A DNA stretch of 53,035 bases from Desulfobacteraceae bacterium (GTDB lineage: Bacteria; Desulfobacterota; Desulfobacteria; Desulfobacterales; Desulfosarcinaceae): the NCBI GenBank assembly GCA_024230435.1, contig JAAERL010000587.1, forward strand, positions 1 to 53,035. The letters are read 5' to 3'. The notes under the pieces were generated by a model. It had not been told where the DNA came from. It was given only the letters and a program-made list of their open reading frames with translations, and searched no databases. Below, one piece after another: positions 1-7,915 of this stretch. Both the position numbers and the translations under genes were made by a program. The stretch's first letter is position 1, and each line of letters begins with the position of its first letter.

Positions 1-1279
1 CAGGTACGTTCCCACTGCCAGAATAAGCTTTGTTATGACCGCCAAGAGCCTGAGTATTTGCATAGCCGGTAAAAAGGTGACTAAGCCTTTCTATTAGTTG
101 CGGCCTATCAGCCTCAATGGCTTTAGTGTACAAATGTTCGTAAACTTCTTTGGAACATCCATTTAATACAATCTCTTGAATGGAATACGCATCATTGTTG
201 TCTACAAGCCGATCTAAATACCTACGCGCGTCTTCATCCATATTAATTTTAGGATGCGATAGCAGCAATTTTACAACATCAACGCGGCCTTTTCTTGCTG
301 CCCAATATAGCGGTGTTCTGTCATCTCTATCAGCCTTATTCACATCAATATTAGGATGCGATAGCAGCGCATTTATAACTCCAACGTGGCCCCTCCTATA
401 TGCTGCCCAATATAGCGGTGTTCGGCCTTCGTTATCAGCCTTATTCACATCAATTTTATCACAGGAATTAGGATGCGATAGCAACAATTCTACAACATCA
501 ATGCGGCCATTTTCTGCTGCTATAGATAGCGGTGTCCTGCCATAGTCATTAGCCTGATTCACATCAATATTAGGATGCGATAGCAGTAATTTTACAATCT
601 CAATGTGGCCCTCCCTTGCTGCTATAGATAGCGGTGTTTGGTCCAATCCATTAGCCTTATTCACATCAATATTAGGATGCGATAGCAGCGCATTTACAAC
701 ATTAACGCGGCCATTTTCTGCTGCCCAAAATAGCGGTGTTCGGCCCCGCCAATCAGCCTTATTCACATCAATATTAGGATGCGATAGCAGCAATTTTACA
801 ATCTCAATGTGGCCTAGAACTGCTGCACAAAATAGCGGGCCCCCCTCATTCCCCTCATCCAAATCAATTTTATCACAGGAATTAGGATGCGATAGCAGCA
901 ATTTTACAATCTCAATGTGGCCATTTTCTGCTGCCTCAGATAGCGGGTACCCCTTATTCACATCAGCACCGGCATCTAACCACGTCTTTGCCCGCTTAAC
1001 ATCACCAGTTTTTACTGCCTCAATAAAGAGCTTATTTATATCTTTCTGTGAATGAGTGATTTTTATATTAATCTGTCTCATTTTTTTTAACGGTGAAGCT
1101 GAAGGTTTCGATCCATCAGCATTATTACAAGCTATCGCTTTAGGAGGAGGAGTATTCTGTCCTGAGAGCTGTGACATTCCTGCTGGCTGATTGTTTTGAT
1201 TTGTCCTATTATCGGCGCCGTTTTGTCCGCTCTTGTAAACGTTGTAGTTGTTTAAAGATTGCGCTGGATCAAATGCCAT
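1..1279 (-). CDS. Ankyrin-repeat protein, C-terminal end outside the window
   Basis: The minus strand is open from an ATG at 1279 to the left edge, at least 426 codons with no stop. The first ~65 residues are low complexity, rich in Asn, Gln, Pro and Ser, with no clear signal peptide. About eight ankyrin repeats of ~33 residues follow, each with TPL, AA..G and VVKLLLSHP-type helices and an NIDVNKA loop. The repeats are very alike at DNA level (a unit of about 99 bp containing TCGCATCCTAAT), which suggests recent duplication. After the repeats comes a unique helical stretch of ~70 residues. An AAGGA lies upstream of the start. The gene is divergent from the ankyrin/TPR gene at 2161, which also has a disordered N-terminus. 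Ankyrin repeats bind proteins; the partner cannot be inferred. Confidence 0.85.
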   Translation of the reverse strand, partial: MAFDPAQSLNNYNVYKSGQNGADNRTNQNNQPAGMSQLSGQNTPPPKAIACNNADGSKPSASPLKKMRQINIKITHSQKDINKLFIEAVKTGDVKRAKTWLDAGADVNKGYPLSEAAENGHIEIVKLLLSHPNSCDKIDLDEGNEGGPLFCAAVLGHIEIVKLLLSHPNIDVNKADWRGRTPLFWAAENGRVNVVNALLSHPNIDVNKANGLDQTPLSIAAREGHIEIVKLLLSHPNIDVNQANDYGRTPLSIAAENGRIDVVELLLSHPNSCDKIDVNKADNEGRTPLYWAAYRRGHVGVINALLSHPNIDVNKADRDDRTPLYWAARKGRVDVVKLLLSHPKINMDEDARRYLDRLVDNNDAYSIQEIVLNGCSKEVYEHLYTKAIEADRPQLIERLSHLFTGYANTQALGGHNKAYSGSGNVP

Positions 1280-1576
1280 GGAACATAATTCCTTTTCAAT
1301 AGTGTTTATTGTTTCTAAAATTTTCTTAAATATTAGCCTGATATGAGTCTGATAATCTATCGTTCAGCTCAAAGCCCATGACATTCAGCAACAAGCATGC
1401 CATGACATTAGTTTGCTCTACTGGTGTGCTATCAGCTTATTTGGTTAATCGATAATGGCCGAAATATCGTAGGTTTATGTCAACTTTGTTGGCGCTGCTG
1501 TTTAAGATTATCCAGTGAGAATTCCAGGCAATTTATTGCCGGGAGCAGTTACCGTACGTTGTAGTTCCGTTGGACT
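1280..1576. other. Intergenic region upstream of the ankyrin gene
   Basis: This stretch holds the likely promoter region of the ankyrin gene and, at its right end, one copy of a 52-bp dispersed motif (1501-1552). I see no convincing open frame. Confidence 0.5.
1501..1552 (+). repeat. Dispersed 52-bp motif, copy 1
   Basis: It begins TTTAAGATTATCCAGTGAGA and contains the small palindrome GGCAATTTATTGCC. A copy matching at about 46 of 52 positions lies at 45497-45550, and a shorter, more diverged one at 7699-7730. All three are on the same strand and each lies upstream of a MITE-like element copy. Confidence 0.7.
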
Positions 1577-1765
1577 TCAGTAAGTTCTATCTGTTGCCGT
1601 GCCTTTTCGCTTATCGTAGCTGCGCATGCCTGCGATGCCGAGCATGCCCGGTTTAGGCTGCTTCGCCGCTTTGCGCCGTTGCTCCAAGGCTTCATCGCTC
1701 ATCGTGTACCGGCGCTTTATCCTCATATCTTCGGGGATGCCAATGTTATTTTTATTTTCACTCAT
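1577..1765 (-). CDS. Small hypothetical protein, 62 aa
   Basis: This is an ATG-started frame of 62 residues, strongly basic in its second half, with a run of charged helix (MSDEALEQRRKAAK) followed by KPGMLG. The DNA is visibly more GC-rich than its surroundings, which argues for a gene or gene fragment. There is no good Shine-Dalgarno sequence upstream. I do not recognise the family. It could be a remnant of a longer gene, since a dispersed repeat lies just beyond its stop. Confidence 0.4.
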   Translation of the reverse strand: MSENKNNIGIPEDMRIKRRYTMSDEALEQRRKAAKQPKPGMLGIAGMRSYDKRKGTATDRTY

Positions 1766-2160
1766 GGCCGATAGCTATCAATTTTTTTCAACTTAATCTG
1801 GCAATATATGTAACTATCCCGCCGGAGCGTTTGGTTAGGCTTTAACAGAAATCGCCTAAATAATTATCCAAATCGCAAATCATGTTGATCTTGACAAAGA
1901 TGCGGTACTTATTCCGCATATTATGTTGCATCAACATTGTTGGCTCCCTGCCAACTTTTTTGGCAATTGATATATGCATATCAAACCCGTCTTTTTTAAT
2001 TGTTTAATTTTATTCATAATATGGTTTTTGGCACGAAAATTGAATGCTTACCTCGCTCTGTAATGATTGAAAATCAAACAGCAATTTGCATAAAGCTGAA
2101 ATGGCTTGAAAAACAAGCTGGCCGCTTACTGCATGAACTTAGAAAGGATATTTACTTCAC
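1766..2160. other. Intergenic region between the small frame and the ankyrin/TPR gene
   Basis: AT-rich DNA holding a 25-bp end-only remnant of the MITE-like element at 1835-1859 and probably the promoter of the gene at 2161. A 60-codon frame at 2000-2182 overlaps that gene's start and looks non-coding. Confidence 0.5.
1835..1859 (+). repeat. End-only remnant of the MITE-like element
   Basis: The sequence starts TTAGGC and ends TTTAACAGAAATCGCCTAA. It matches the right terminus of the element at 45661-45818 joined to only a few bases of the left terminus, as if the interior had been lost. Confidence 0.5.
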
Positions 2161-4812
2161 ATGGCATATTATGATCCGCTAATTGAGAAATATCAGCAAA
2201 ATAAGTATGAAGAACAATATAATCGCAATCATTCTTCAAACATAGGACGTTTACAACCGGGGGCTCAACATTCTGCCCCCCAAGCCTATGTTGATGAGCC
2301 TGGTGGTTATAAAAATGATTATCAATTTAGCGATGAGGGGGTCCCCTATAATAATAACCCTTTTTTAAAATTAAAGCCTTCTGATCCTGCTAAAGATACC
2401 CCTGGCGTTACCGAGTTGGGATTCGGATTTGATAAGCCCAACCAAAATATACCGGCCTCAGCACCTCCTGAACATAGCATCGAAAAGTCTGGCATAAGGC
2501 CCGTAAATACTAATAACTTTAACGATATGGGCTGTGGATTGAATAGTTTATCAAACGATAATGTATATCCATCAGCCCCTCCTATGGACGCTGCAGAAAA
2601 CAACAACGATCCTGCCCAAAGATATACCACGGATGATAAAATAGATTCTTTGAAAAATTTTTTACCGGTGTTGAATGGTGGGAGACCATTTAAATTTAGT
2701 AAAAAGAATGCTTTTAATCAACTGCAAAAAAATTTTAAGGAGATGGCAATATATAACGGTTCTGAAAGGGAAAAAAAATTAAAGATAATTTTTGAAAAGT
2801 TAGCTGGTCCCAAATTTACGAGAAAAAATAGCCAGAAACACCCCTTGCACGTTGCCTGTGAAAAAGGCCATGCTCCTGTCGCAGCCGGAATTATGACATT
2901 TGATGCGTGGGCGCAGAACAATCTTGTGAATATGCGTGATTGCCACGGCCAGACGCCGCTTTTCAAGGCAGCGGCCAACGGGCATAATGAAATTACAGGT
3001 CTGCTGTTAAATGAAAATAATATCGTTATAAATACACCCGATAGCAAAGGCAAAACACCACTTCAGGCAGCGGTAGCCAATGGACATTTGGATGCTGCGG
3101 TGATGCTGATAAATGAAGGAGCCAAAGACGATAAGGCTATATACGATCTGTTTTTTCAAGCGGTGCAAAACGGCCGCAACGATATTGTGCGACAGTCGCT
3201 GAATGTTGAAGGCATTGGCATTGATGTGAATAAGATTGGCAGCAAAGGCAAAACGCCACTTCAGACAGCGGTAGCCAATGGACATTTGGATGTTGCGGCG
3301 ACGTTGATAAATGAAGGAGCCAAAGACGCTGAGGCTATGTACGATCTGTTTTTTCAAGCGGTGCGAAACGGCCGCAACGATATTGTGCAACTTTTGAAAA
3401 AGGCGGATGTTAAATTTGACGAACTGAAACTCGCTAAACAATACTTCGACCGTGGGAAAGCCATGGAAAAATCAGGCAACCACAAGAGCGCAATCGATGA
3501 TTATGAAATGGCAATCAAATTAAATCTAAACAACGCTGACGTATACTACAATCTTGGGAGAGTCAGGGGAAAATTAGATGAGTTCGAGGGCGCAAGGGAT
3601 GCTTTTAAAAAGGCAACCGAATTAAATCCAAAACACGCTGACGCATACTACAGGCTTGGGAACGCCATGAAAAAATTACGCGAGTTCGAGGGCGCAAGGG
3701 ATGCTTTTGAAAAGGCAACCGAATTAAATCTAAAACACGCTGACGCATACTTCAATCTTGGGGACGTTAAGGTAAAATTAGGCGAGCTCGAGGGCGCAAA
3801 GGCTGCTTTTAAAAAGGCAACCGAATTAAATCCAAAACACGCTGACGCATACTTCAATCTTGGACTCGTCAAGTATTATACAAACGACTACAAGGGCGCA
3901 AAGGATGCTTATGAAAAGGCAATCGACTTAAATCCAAAAGACGCTGACGCATACTACAGGCTTGGGAACGCCAGGAGTAAATTAGGCGACAAAGCTGGCG
4001 CAAGGGATGCTTTTAAAAAGGCAACCGAATTAAATCCAAAACACGTCGGCGCACACTCCGGTCTTGGGAACACCAAGTATGAATTAGGTGACATCAAAGG
4101 CGCAAAGGCTGCTTATAAGAAGGCAAGCAAATTAAATCCAAACGATGCTTTCGCACACATCGATCTTGGACGCGTCAGGGAAAGATTAGGCGACCATAAA
4201 GGCGCAATCAAGGCTTATGAAAAGGCAATCGACTTAAATCCAAAATTAGCCGAATCAATAAATCCAAAATTAGCTTCCGCATACTACAATCTTGGGGTCG
4301 TCAGTAGTAAATTAGGCGACCATAAAGGCGCAATCAAGGCTTATGAAAAGGCAATCGACTTAAATCCAAACAACATTGACGCACACATCGAACTTGGGGT
4401 CGTCATGCATTATAATACAAAAGACTTCGAGGGCGCAATCAAGGCTTATGAAAAGGCAATCGACTTAAATCCAAAATTAGCTGAATTAATAAATCCAAGA
4501 TTAGCTTCCGCATACTACGGTCTTGGGCTCGTCTGGGATAAATTAGGCGTGCTCAAAGACGCAAAGGCTGCTTTTAAAAAGGCAATCGAATTAAATCCAA
4601 AACACGCTGGCGCATACATCGGTCTTGGGAACGCCAAGTATGCATTAGGCAAATTCCATGGCGCAAAGAAGGCTTATGAAACGGCAATCCAATTAAAACC
4701 AGACAACGCATACGCACACATCGGTCTTGGGAACGCCAAGTCTAAATTACGCGACTTCGCTGGCGCAAGGGCTGCTTATGAAATGGCAGAAAAATTAAAA
4801 TCAAATATGTAA
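2161..4812 (+). CDS. Ankyrin plus TPR repeat protein, 883 aa
   Basis: Residues ~1-165 are disordered, rich in Asn, Pro and Tyr, and include two SAPP motifs. Residues ~225-415 form ankyrin-type repeats (HPLHVACEKGH, QTPLFKAAANGH, KTPLQAAVANGH). From ~425 to the end there are about twelve 34-residue TPR units of the form AYYNLG...GA..A(Y/F)EKAI.LNP. The TPR DNA is a near-identical 102-bp tandem array, and within the ankyrin part a ~145-bp segment at 3044-3188 recurs at 3242-3386. Two TPR units carry an extra LAE.INPKLA insert. No signal peptide or membrane segment is seen. The gene is monocistronic, closed by a strong hairpin, and starts at ATG 2161 after GAAAGGA. It is probably a protein-binding scaffold; function is unknown. 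Confidence 0.9.
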   Translation: MAYYDPLIEKYQQNKYEEQYNRNHSSNIGRLQPGAQHSAPQAYVDEPGGYKNDYQFSDEGVPYNNNPFLKLKPSDPAKDTPGVTELGFGFDKPNQNIPASAPPEHSIEKSGIRPVNTNNFNDMGCGLNSLSNDNVYPSAPPMDAAENNNDPAQRYTTDDKIDSLKNFLPVLNGGRPFKFSKKNAFNQLQKNFKEMAIYNGSEREKKLKIIFEKLAGPKFTRKNSQKHPLHVACEKGHAPVAAGIMTFDAWAQNNLVNMRDCHGQTPLFKAAANGHNEITGLLLNENNIVINTPDSKGKTPLQAAVANGHLDAAVMLINEGAKDDKAIYDLFFQAVQNGRNDIVRQSLNVEGIGIDVNKIGSKGKTPLQTAVANGHLDVAATLINEGAKDAEAMYDLFFQAVRNGRNDIVQLLKKADVKFDELKLAKQYFDRGKAMEKSGNHKSAIDDYEMAIKLNLNNADVYYNLGRVRGKLDEFEGARDAFKKATELNPKHADAYYRLGNAMKKLREFEGARDAFEKATELNLKHADAYFNLGDVKVKLGELEGAKAAFKKATELNPKHADAYFNLGLVKYYTNDYKGAKDAYEKAIDLNPKDADAYYRLGNARSKLGDKAGARDAFKKATELNPKHVGAHSGLGNTKYELGDIKGAKAAYKKASKLNPNDAFAHIDLGRVRERLGDHKGAIKAYEKAIDLNPKLAESINPKLASAYYNLGVVSSKLGDHKGAIKAYEKAIDLNPNNIDAHIELGVVMHYNTKDFEGAIKAYEKAIDLNPKLAELINPRLASAYYGLGLVWDKLGVLKDAKAAFKKAIELNPKHAGAYIGLGNAKYALGKFHGAKKAYETAIQLKPDNAYAHIGLGNAKSKLRDFAGARAAYEMAEKLKSNM

Positions 4813-4831
4813 TTTGAAAAGTCTAAATTTC

Positions 4832-4864
4832 GCAGCCGCCGGAAGTTTTTTTTCCGGCGGCTGC
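4832..4864. terminator. Strong hairpin after the ankyrin/TPR gene
   Basis: A perfect 13-bp GC-rich stem (GCAGCCGCCGGAA / TTCCGGCGGCTGC) with a 7-base GT-rich loop begins 20 bases after the stop. No long T tract follows on the plus strand, so intrinsic termination is likely but not textbook. Confidence 0.65.
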
Positions 4865-4930
4865 AAAATTATCCAACCGTTTTCAGATATCGATGGATAA
4901 AAATAGCAGGATCGAGAACCGGCGCGGCGC

Positions 4931-4987
4931 CTTGCTGGTGATCAACGACAATTATAAATTCCCTTCAGCGACAATTAAAATTCCCGT
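4931..4987. repeat. Short repeats left of the mor-like gene
   Basis: GGTGATCAAC at 4935-4944 is inverted relative to GTTGATCACC at 5408-5417, on the other side of the mor-like gene. Two direct copies of CGACAATTA(T/A)AAATTCCC-type sequence lie at about 4945-4962 and 4970-4987. Multiple short terminal repeats of this kind occur at the ends of IS21-type elements. Reading them as the ends of a decayed element is inference only. Confidence 0.4.
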
Positions 4988-5021
4988 TTCCAGTTTTCGG
5001 CCCTGCTGTAAACACCTATTT

Positions 5022-5342
5022 TTAGCTGCCGTTTGCGCTAATGATCCGGCGCACATGATTGGGCGATAAACCGAAGCGCTGAGCAAGCTCTGATAAGTTT
5101 GCACCGTTAAATTCGTTGCTGATCCGCCTGTTTCGTTTTTCGCGGAAAAGCTGGCGCATATCCGGCACGGTAATTCTCAGGCCGCCCAGCTCTTCTACCA
5201 TGGCTCGCTGCACTGCTACGGCAAAATTAAAGCCCAGCTCTTCTATAAGCCTGTCACCAAAGCGATTTAAAGCGTTCCGGTTTTCAGCCTTCACACTTTC
5301 CCCCCCCCCCCCTTCACGATTAAGCGCTCCCAGTCCAGCCAA
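5022..5342 (-). CDS. Mor-family transcription regulator, 106 aa or shorter
   Basis: The C-terminal half matches the Mor/C activator family of Mu-like phages: GGLRITVP, then an EFNG..LSELAQRFGLS helix-turn-helix and a final VRRII. The N-terminal half is poorly conserved in the family. The frame can begin at TTG 5342 (106 aa), but the coding strand carries 13 consecutive G at 5312-5300. An in-frame GTG at 5294 lies just after that run and would give 90 aa, with the G run acting as an unusually strong Shine-Dalgarno. No other phage genes are nearby, so it is either a host-adopted regulator or a prophage remnant. The family call is fairly secure; the start is not. Confidence 0.7.
   Translation of the reverse strand: MAGLGALNREGGGGESVKAENRNALNRFGDRLIEELGFNFAVAVQRAMVEELGGLRITVPDMRQLFREKRNRRISNEFNGANLSELAQRFGLSPNHVRRIISANGS
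5300..5312. repeat. Homopolymer of 13 C (13 G on the coding strand)
   Basis: The run lies at the 5' end of the mor-like gene. Its length fits a site of slipped-strand mispairing. A change of one base would shift the frame from the TTG start or alter ribosome-site spacing to the GTG start at 5294. Confidence 0.8.
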
Positions 5343-5483
5343 AAATGTCTTAAAGAGCGGTATTTTTTTCCAACCCTGCGCCGCTGGGGCAAATATCGGT
5401 CAGTTGTTGATCACCCGCCTTCAACGGCTGAGACTGGCAACCGTTTATTTGTATTGTCCAAACAGGTAAAGTTATGCGGTACT

Positions 5484-5530
5484 AAAAAAAAGCGGCCGAA
5501 AAGGGTTTAAAACCTCTATCGGCCGCTTTT
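5484..5530 (-). terminator. Rho-independent terminator of the porin gene
   Basis: Read on the minus strand, AAAAGCGGCCGA pairs with TCGGCCGCTTTT and is followed by further T residues. It begins about 24 bases after the porin stop. Confidence 0.85.
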
Positions 5531-5553
5531 AATTGCGAGAATCAGATCAAAAT

Positions 5554-6888
5554 TTAGAACACGAACTGAAGTCTTGTTCCTATTATATCCAAATCATCGT
5601 CTCCCTCAAAATCGCCATTACCATTGGCGAATTCATCATTATCCACATGAATGTAGTTGATTTTTAACATAAGGTTATTGTTGATGTACCAATTCAGGGC
5701 GGCAGTGATGTTTTTGGCTTCACCGCCATTGTCATCCAGGTCATCGGCCCAAACCGATTGATCGTTGAGATTTAGAGTTGAGTAACGCAGAGCCACTTCA
5801 AAAGCGCCATATTTTCCTTTGGGTCTTACGCCGCCGAACTCGGCGTCTGAAAGATTATACAGTCTCTGATCATCTGTGAGAAAATAGGATACATAGGCAT
5901 ACCACCCATCAAATTCAGGAGATTTACCACTATCCGTGGAATTGATTTTGCTTTTCATATATTCAGTTTGGAACTGTGCTTTTCCCAATTTGGCGGTTAA
6001 TTCCAGGCCATATGTTTGTACATCTTTTGTATTTTCAATTTTATCGTGTTTCAAAAATTTGTAGTCTACAAAATGAGCTTCTGAACGGCTATTGTAGCGA
6101 AACTCATCATCAGGCTCATCAGACATCGGCTCATGGCGAAGATAGTTCAAGCCAAAATGCAATACCGTTGCACAGTCATCACTCACATATGGACGGCCCA
6201 CAAGACGTGCGGAGTATCCATGGCCTTCGCTCTGATTCTCGTCACTTGGGTTGACTGCAACTTCGTCACCAAATAAACTGGCTCCGGCAAAGTAATGTTT
6301 GCCCCAGTTTGAAGCCGATATGCCTATGCGCCGGCCTGTGGAAAATGAATCTGTGACCATGGATGTCTCCATGAAGACTGCGTTGCGCGATGAAGTCACT
6401 TCGTTAAGACTGAAGTGGGGCTTTTGGTTTCCCGCCTTGATTTCAGTATTGGGAAAACCGATATAAGATACCCAGAGGTCTTTTAAATCGACTTCTTTTT
6501 CAGCAAAGTCCAGATCAAACTCGCCTTTCCACTTCCCGTACATCGTGGTTTTGAGGGCCAGACGCAGCCGCCTGAATTCGGTGTTTGTATACAGGTCGTT
6601 ATCTTCGTTGCTGTTCTGAACCGCACCGGTGTCCAGCATGATTCTTCCATCGAGTTTATATTCAAAATTACCGTCTGCTGATTTAAACTTGAGGTAACTA
6701 TCTTCAAATTCAGAGGAAAGCGAAGCAGATTCGGAAGTTTTATCCGCATCCTCTTTTTTTTCAGCCTTTAGCTCCTGGATCATCTCATAAAGCTCTTCAT
6801 TGGTCGGATTATCTGCTGCAAACGCCATATTTGCCAGCATAAAAAAAGATAAAAATATGATTGTGATTTGCCATCGATTTCTTTTCAT
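5554..6888 (-). CDS. OprP/OprO-type outer membrane porin, 444 aa
   Basis: The chosen start, ATG 6888, sits behind GGAGGATCAGTT; a longer frame to 6936 lacks such a site. Residues 1-24 are a signal peptide ending AMAFA-type. A short charged helix (NEELYEMIQELKAEKK) follows, as in many trimeric porins. The rest is a beta-barrel-like sequence of alternating aromatic strands with acidic loops, beginning FEYKLDGRIMLDTG and EFRRLRLAL.T..GKW.GEFDLDFA, the pattern of the phosphate-selective porin O/P family. It ends in Phe (RLQFVF), typical for barrel insertion. Substrate specificity cannot be read from sequence; the family covers phosphate, polyphosphate and other anions. It is transcribed alone, with its own terminator. 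Confidence 0.88.
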   Translation of the reverse strand: MKRNRWQITIIFLSFFMLANMAFAADNPTNEELYEMIQELKAEKKEDADKTSESASLSSEFEDSYLKFKSADGNFEYKLDGRIMLDTGAVQNSNEDNDLYTNTEFRRLRLALKTTMYGKWKGEFDLDFAEKEVDLKDLWVSYIGFPNTEIKAGNQKPHFSLNEVTSSRNAVFMETSMVTDSFSTGRRIGISASNWGKHYFAGASLFGDEVAVNPSDENQSEGHGYSARLVGRPYVSDDCATVLHFGLNYLRHEPMSDEPDDEFRYNSRSEAHFVDYKFLKHDKIENTKDVQTYGLELTAKLGKAQFQTEYMKSKINSTDSGKSPEFDGWYAYVSYFLTDDQRLYNLSDAEFGGVRPKGKYGAFEVALRYSTLNLNDQSVWADDLDDNGGEAKNITAALNWYINNNLMLKINYIHVDNDEFANGNGDFEGDDDLDIIGTRLQFVF

Positions 6889-7857
6889 AACTGATCCTCC
6901 GTAGATTTGAATAACAATTATTCTGCTGCAAAACAACGCACGTCAAAAGCAAAAATGTTATAAATTTTATCGTTTCTCCTCAAAATAATCATGCCGGGGC
7001 ATATACTATATTTTCCACAAACACCATGATGTTCTTATCTTTATAATCGCTGCCAGAAGCAATTTATTTTTCACGAATAATTTTGCACTAATAAGAACAT
7101 GATCAACTTGTTAAGCCGGCAAGTTAATAGATCCAAATGTCTCCATTACGGCAGCAACCCGCATCCAGGCCGGGACTGTATGCCGGGTCAGGTCCGGCAT
7201 GGCTGAAGTGCTCTTTTTAATCGTCAGCCTTATAGATAACCCGAACATGATTAAATGTTCAGCAAAATTTGTAGTTTTTTTGAAAATGCCTGAAATATGG
7301 GCTTTTACAGAGATTATACCGATTAAAAACCTCATAATTACGAGTTTACAATACCAATATGTTTTTAAAAAAACAATTTACTATTTTTTTTATAATTTTG
7401 TGCACATGTTATACTGTGTAAGTCCTTATCTGATATAGTTTTAATAATTATTACTATCTCTGTGGGTGCTATTTTGAGGCATTTTCAGCGATCATTCTTT
7501 GTAGCCCCGCTACAATTAAACTTTTACGCCTAATTGCAATGAATTTATCTTAACATTTAAGAATAGTCTAATTAGTTTTGTGTATACACACGATAACCGT
7601 TTTTAATACCTTGAAATCTGCTCTCCTGGCCCGCCTGACAAAAACTTAATACCCTAATTTTGCACGTAAATAGCCAACAGGTAACTTGCTCTCAGATTTT
7701 TTAAGATTATCCAGCGAAAATTCCCGGTAACTAAAACCGCAAATTTTTAGAATAATAAATCTGCGTCTGGCATGGGTTTATGAGGCTTTGAAGCTTTGAA
7801 GCTTGTAATAATTTTTGCCGGGCTAATAAAACACCGGTAGGTTCGCAACTGTTCCTA
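6889..7857. other. Long AT-rich intergenic region
   Basis: Almost 1 kb without a credible gene. Frames at 7111-7335 (minus) and 7199-7438 (plus) overlap each other and look non-coding. It holds a small hairpin TGCCGG...CCGGCA near 7181-7200, a copy of the dispersed 52-bp motif (7699-7730), and at its right end the short MITE-like copy at 7858-7915. Confidence 0.5.
7699..7730 (+). repeat. Dispersed 52-bp motif, partial copy
   Basis: TTTTAAGATTATCCAGCGAA followed by AATTCCCGG matches the first half of the motif at 1501 and 45497. The second half has diverged. Confidence 0.5.
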
Positions 7858-7915
7858 GGCGATTGGCGGAAAAGAATATACCCAATATGGTATATTATTT
7901 AACTGCAAATCGTCC
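7858..7915 (+). repeat. Short MITE-like element at the lysR stop codon
   Basis: The left terminus GGCGATTGGCGGAAAAGAAT is identical to that of the long copies, and the right terminus GGTATATTATTTAACTGCAA closely resembles theirs. Only about six bases separate them, so this is an internally deleted or foldback-only copy. Its right end touches the stop codon of the lysR-type gene (7915-7917). Confidence 0.65.

Noticed and set aside
180-1055. Plus-strand frames with SILGCDSS repeats at the left edge
   Set aside because: They are the antisense shadow of the minus-strand ankyrin repeats, which give a far better protein and are open to the edge.
2000-2182. 60-codon plus-strand frame before the ankyrin/TPR gene
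   Set aside because: It overlaps that gene's start, has no ribosome site and no protein-like pattern.
5116-5469. 117-codon plus-strand frame over the mor-like gene
   Set aside because: Its low-complexity Ser/Pro translation is the antisense of the regulator.
7111-7438. Overlapping frames on both strands in the long gap
   Set aside because: Neither has a ribosome site or recognisable sequence, and the DNA is AT-rich and non-coding in look.
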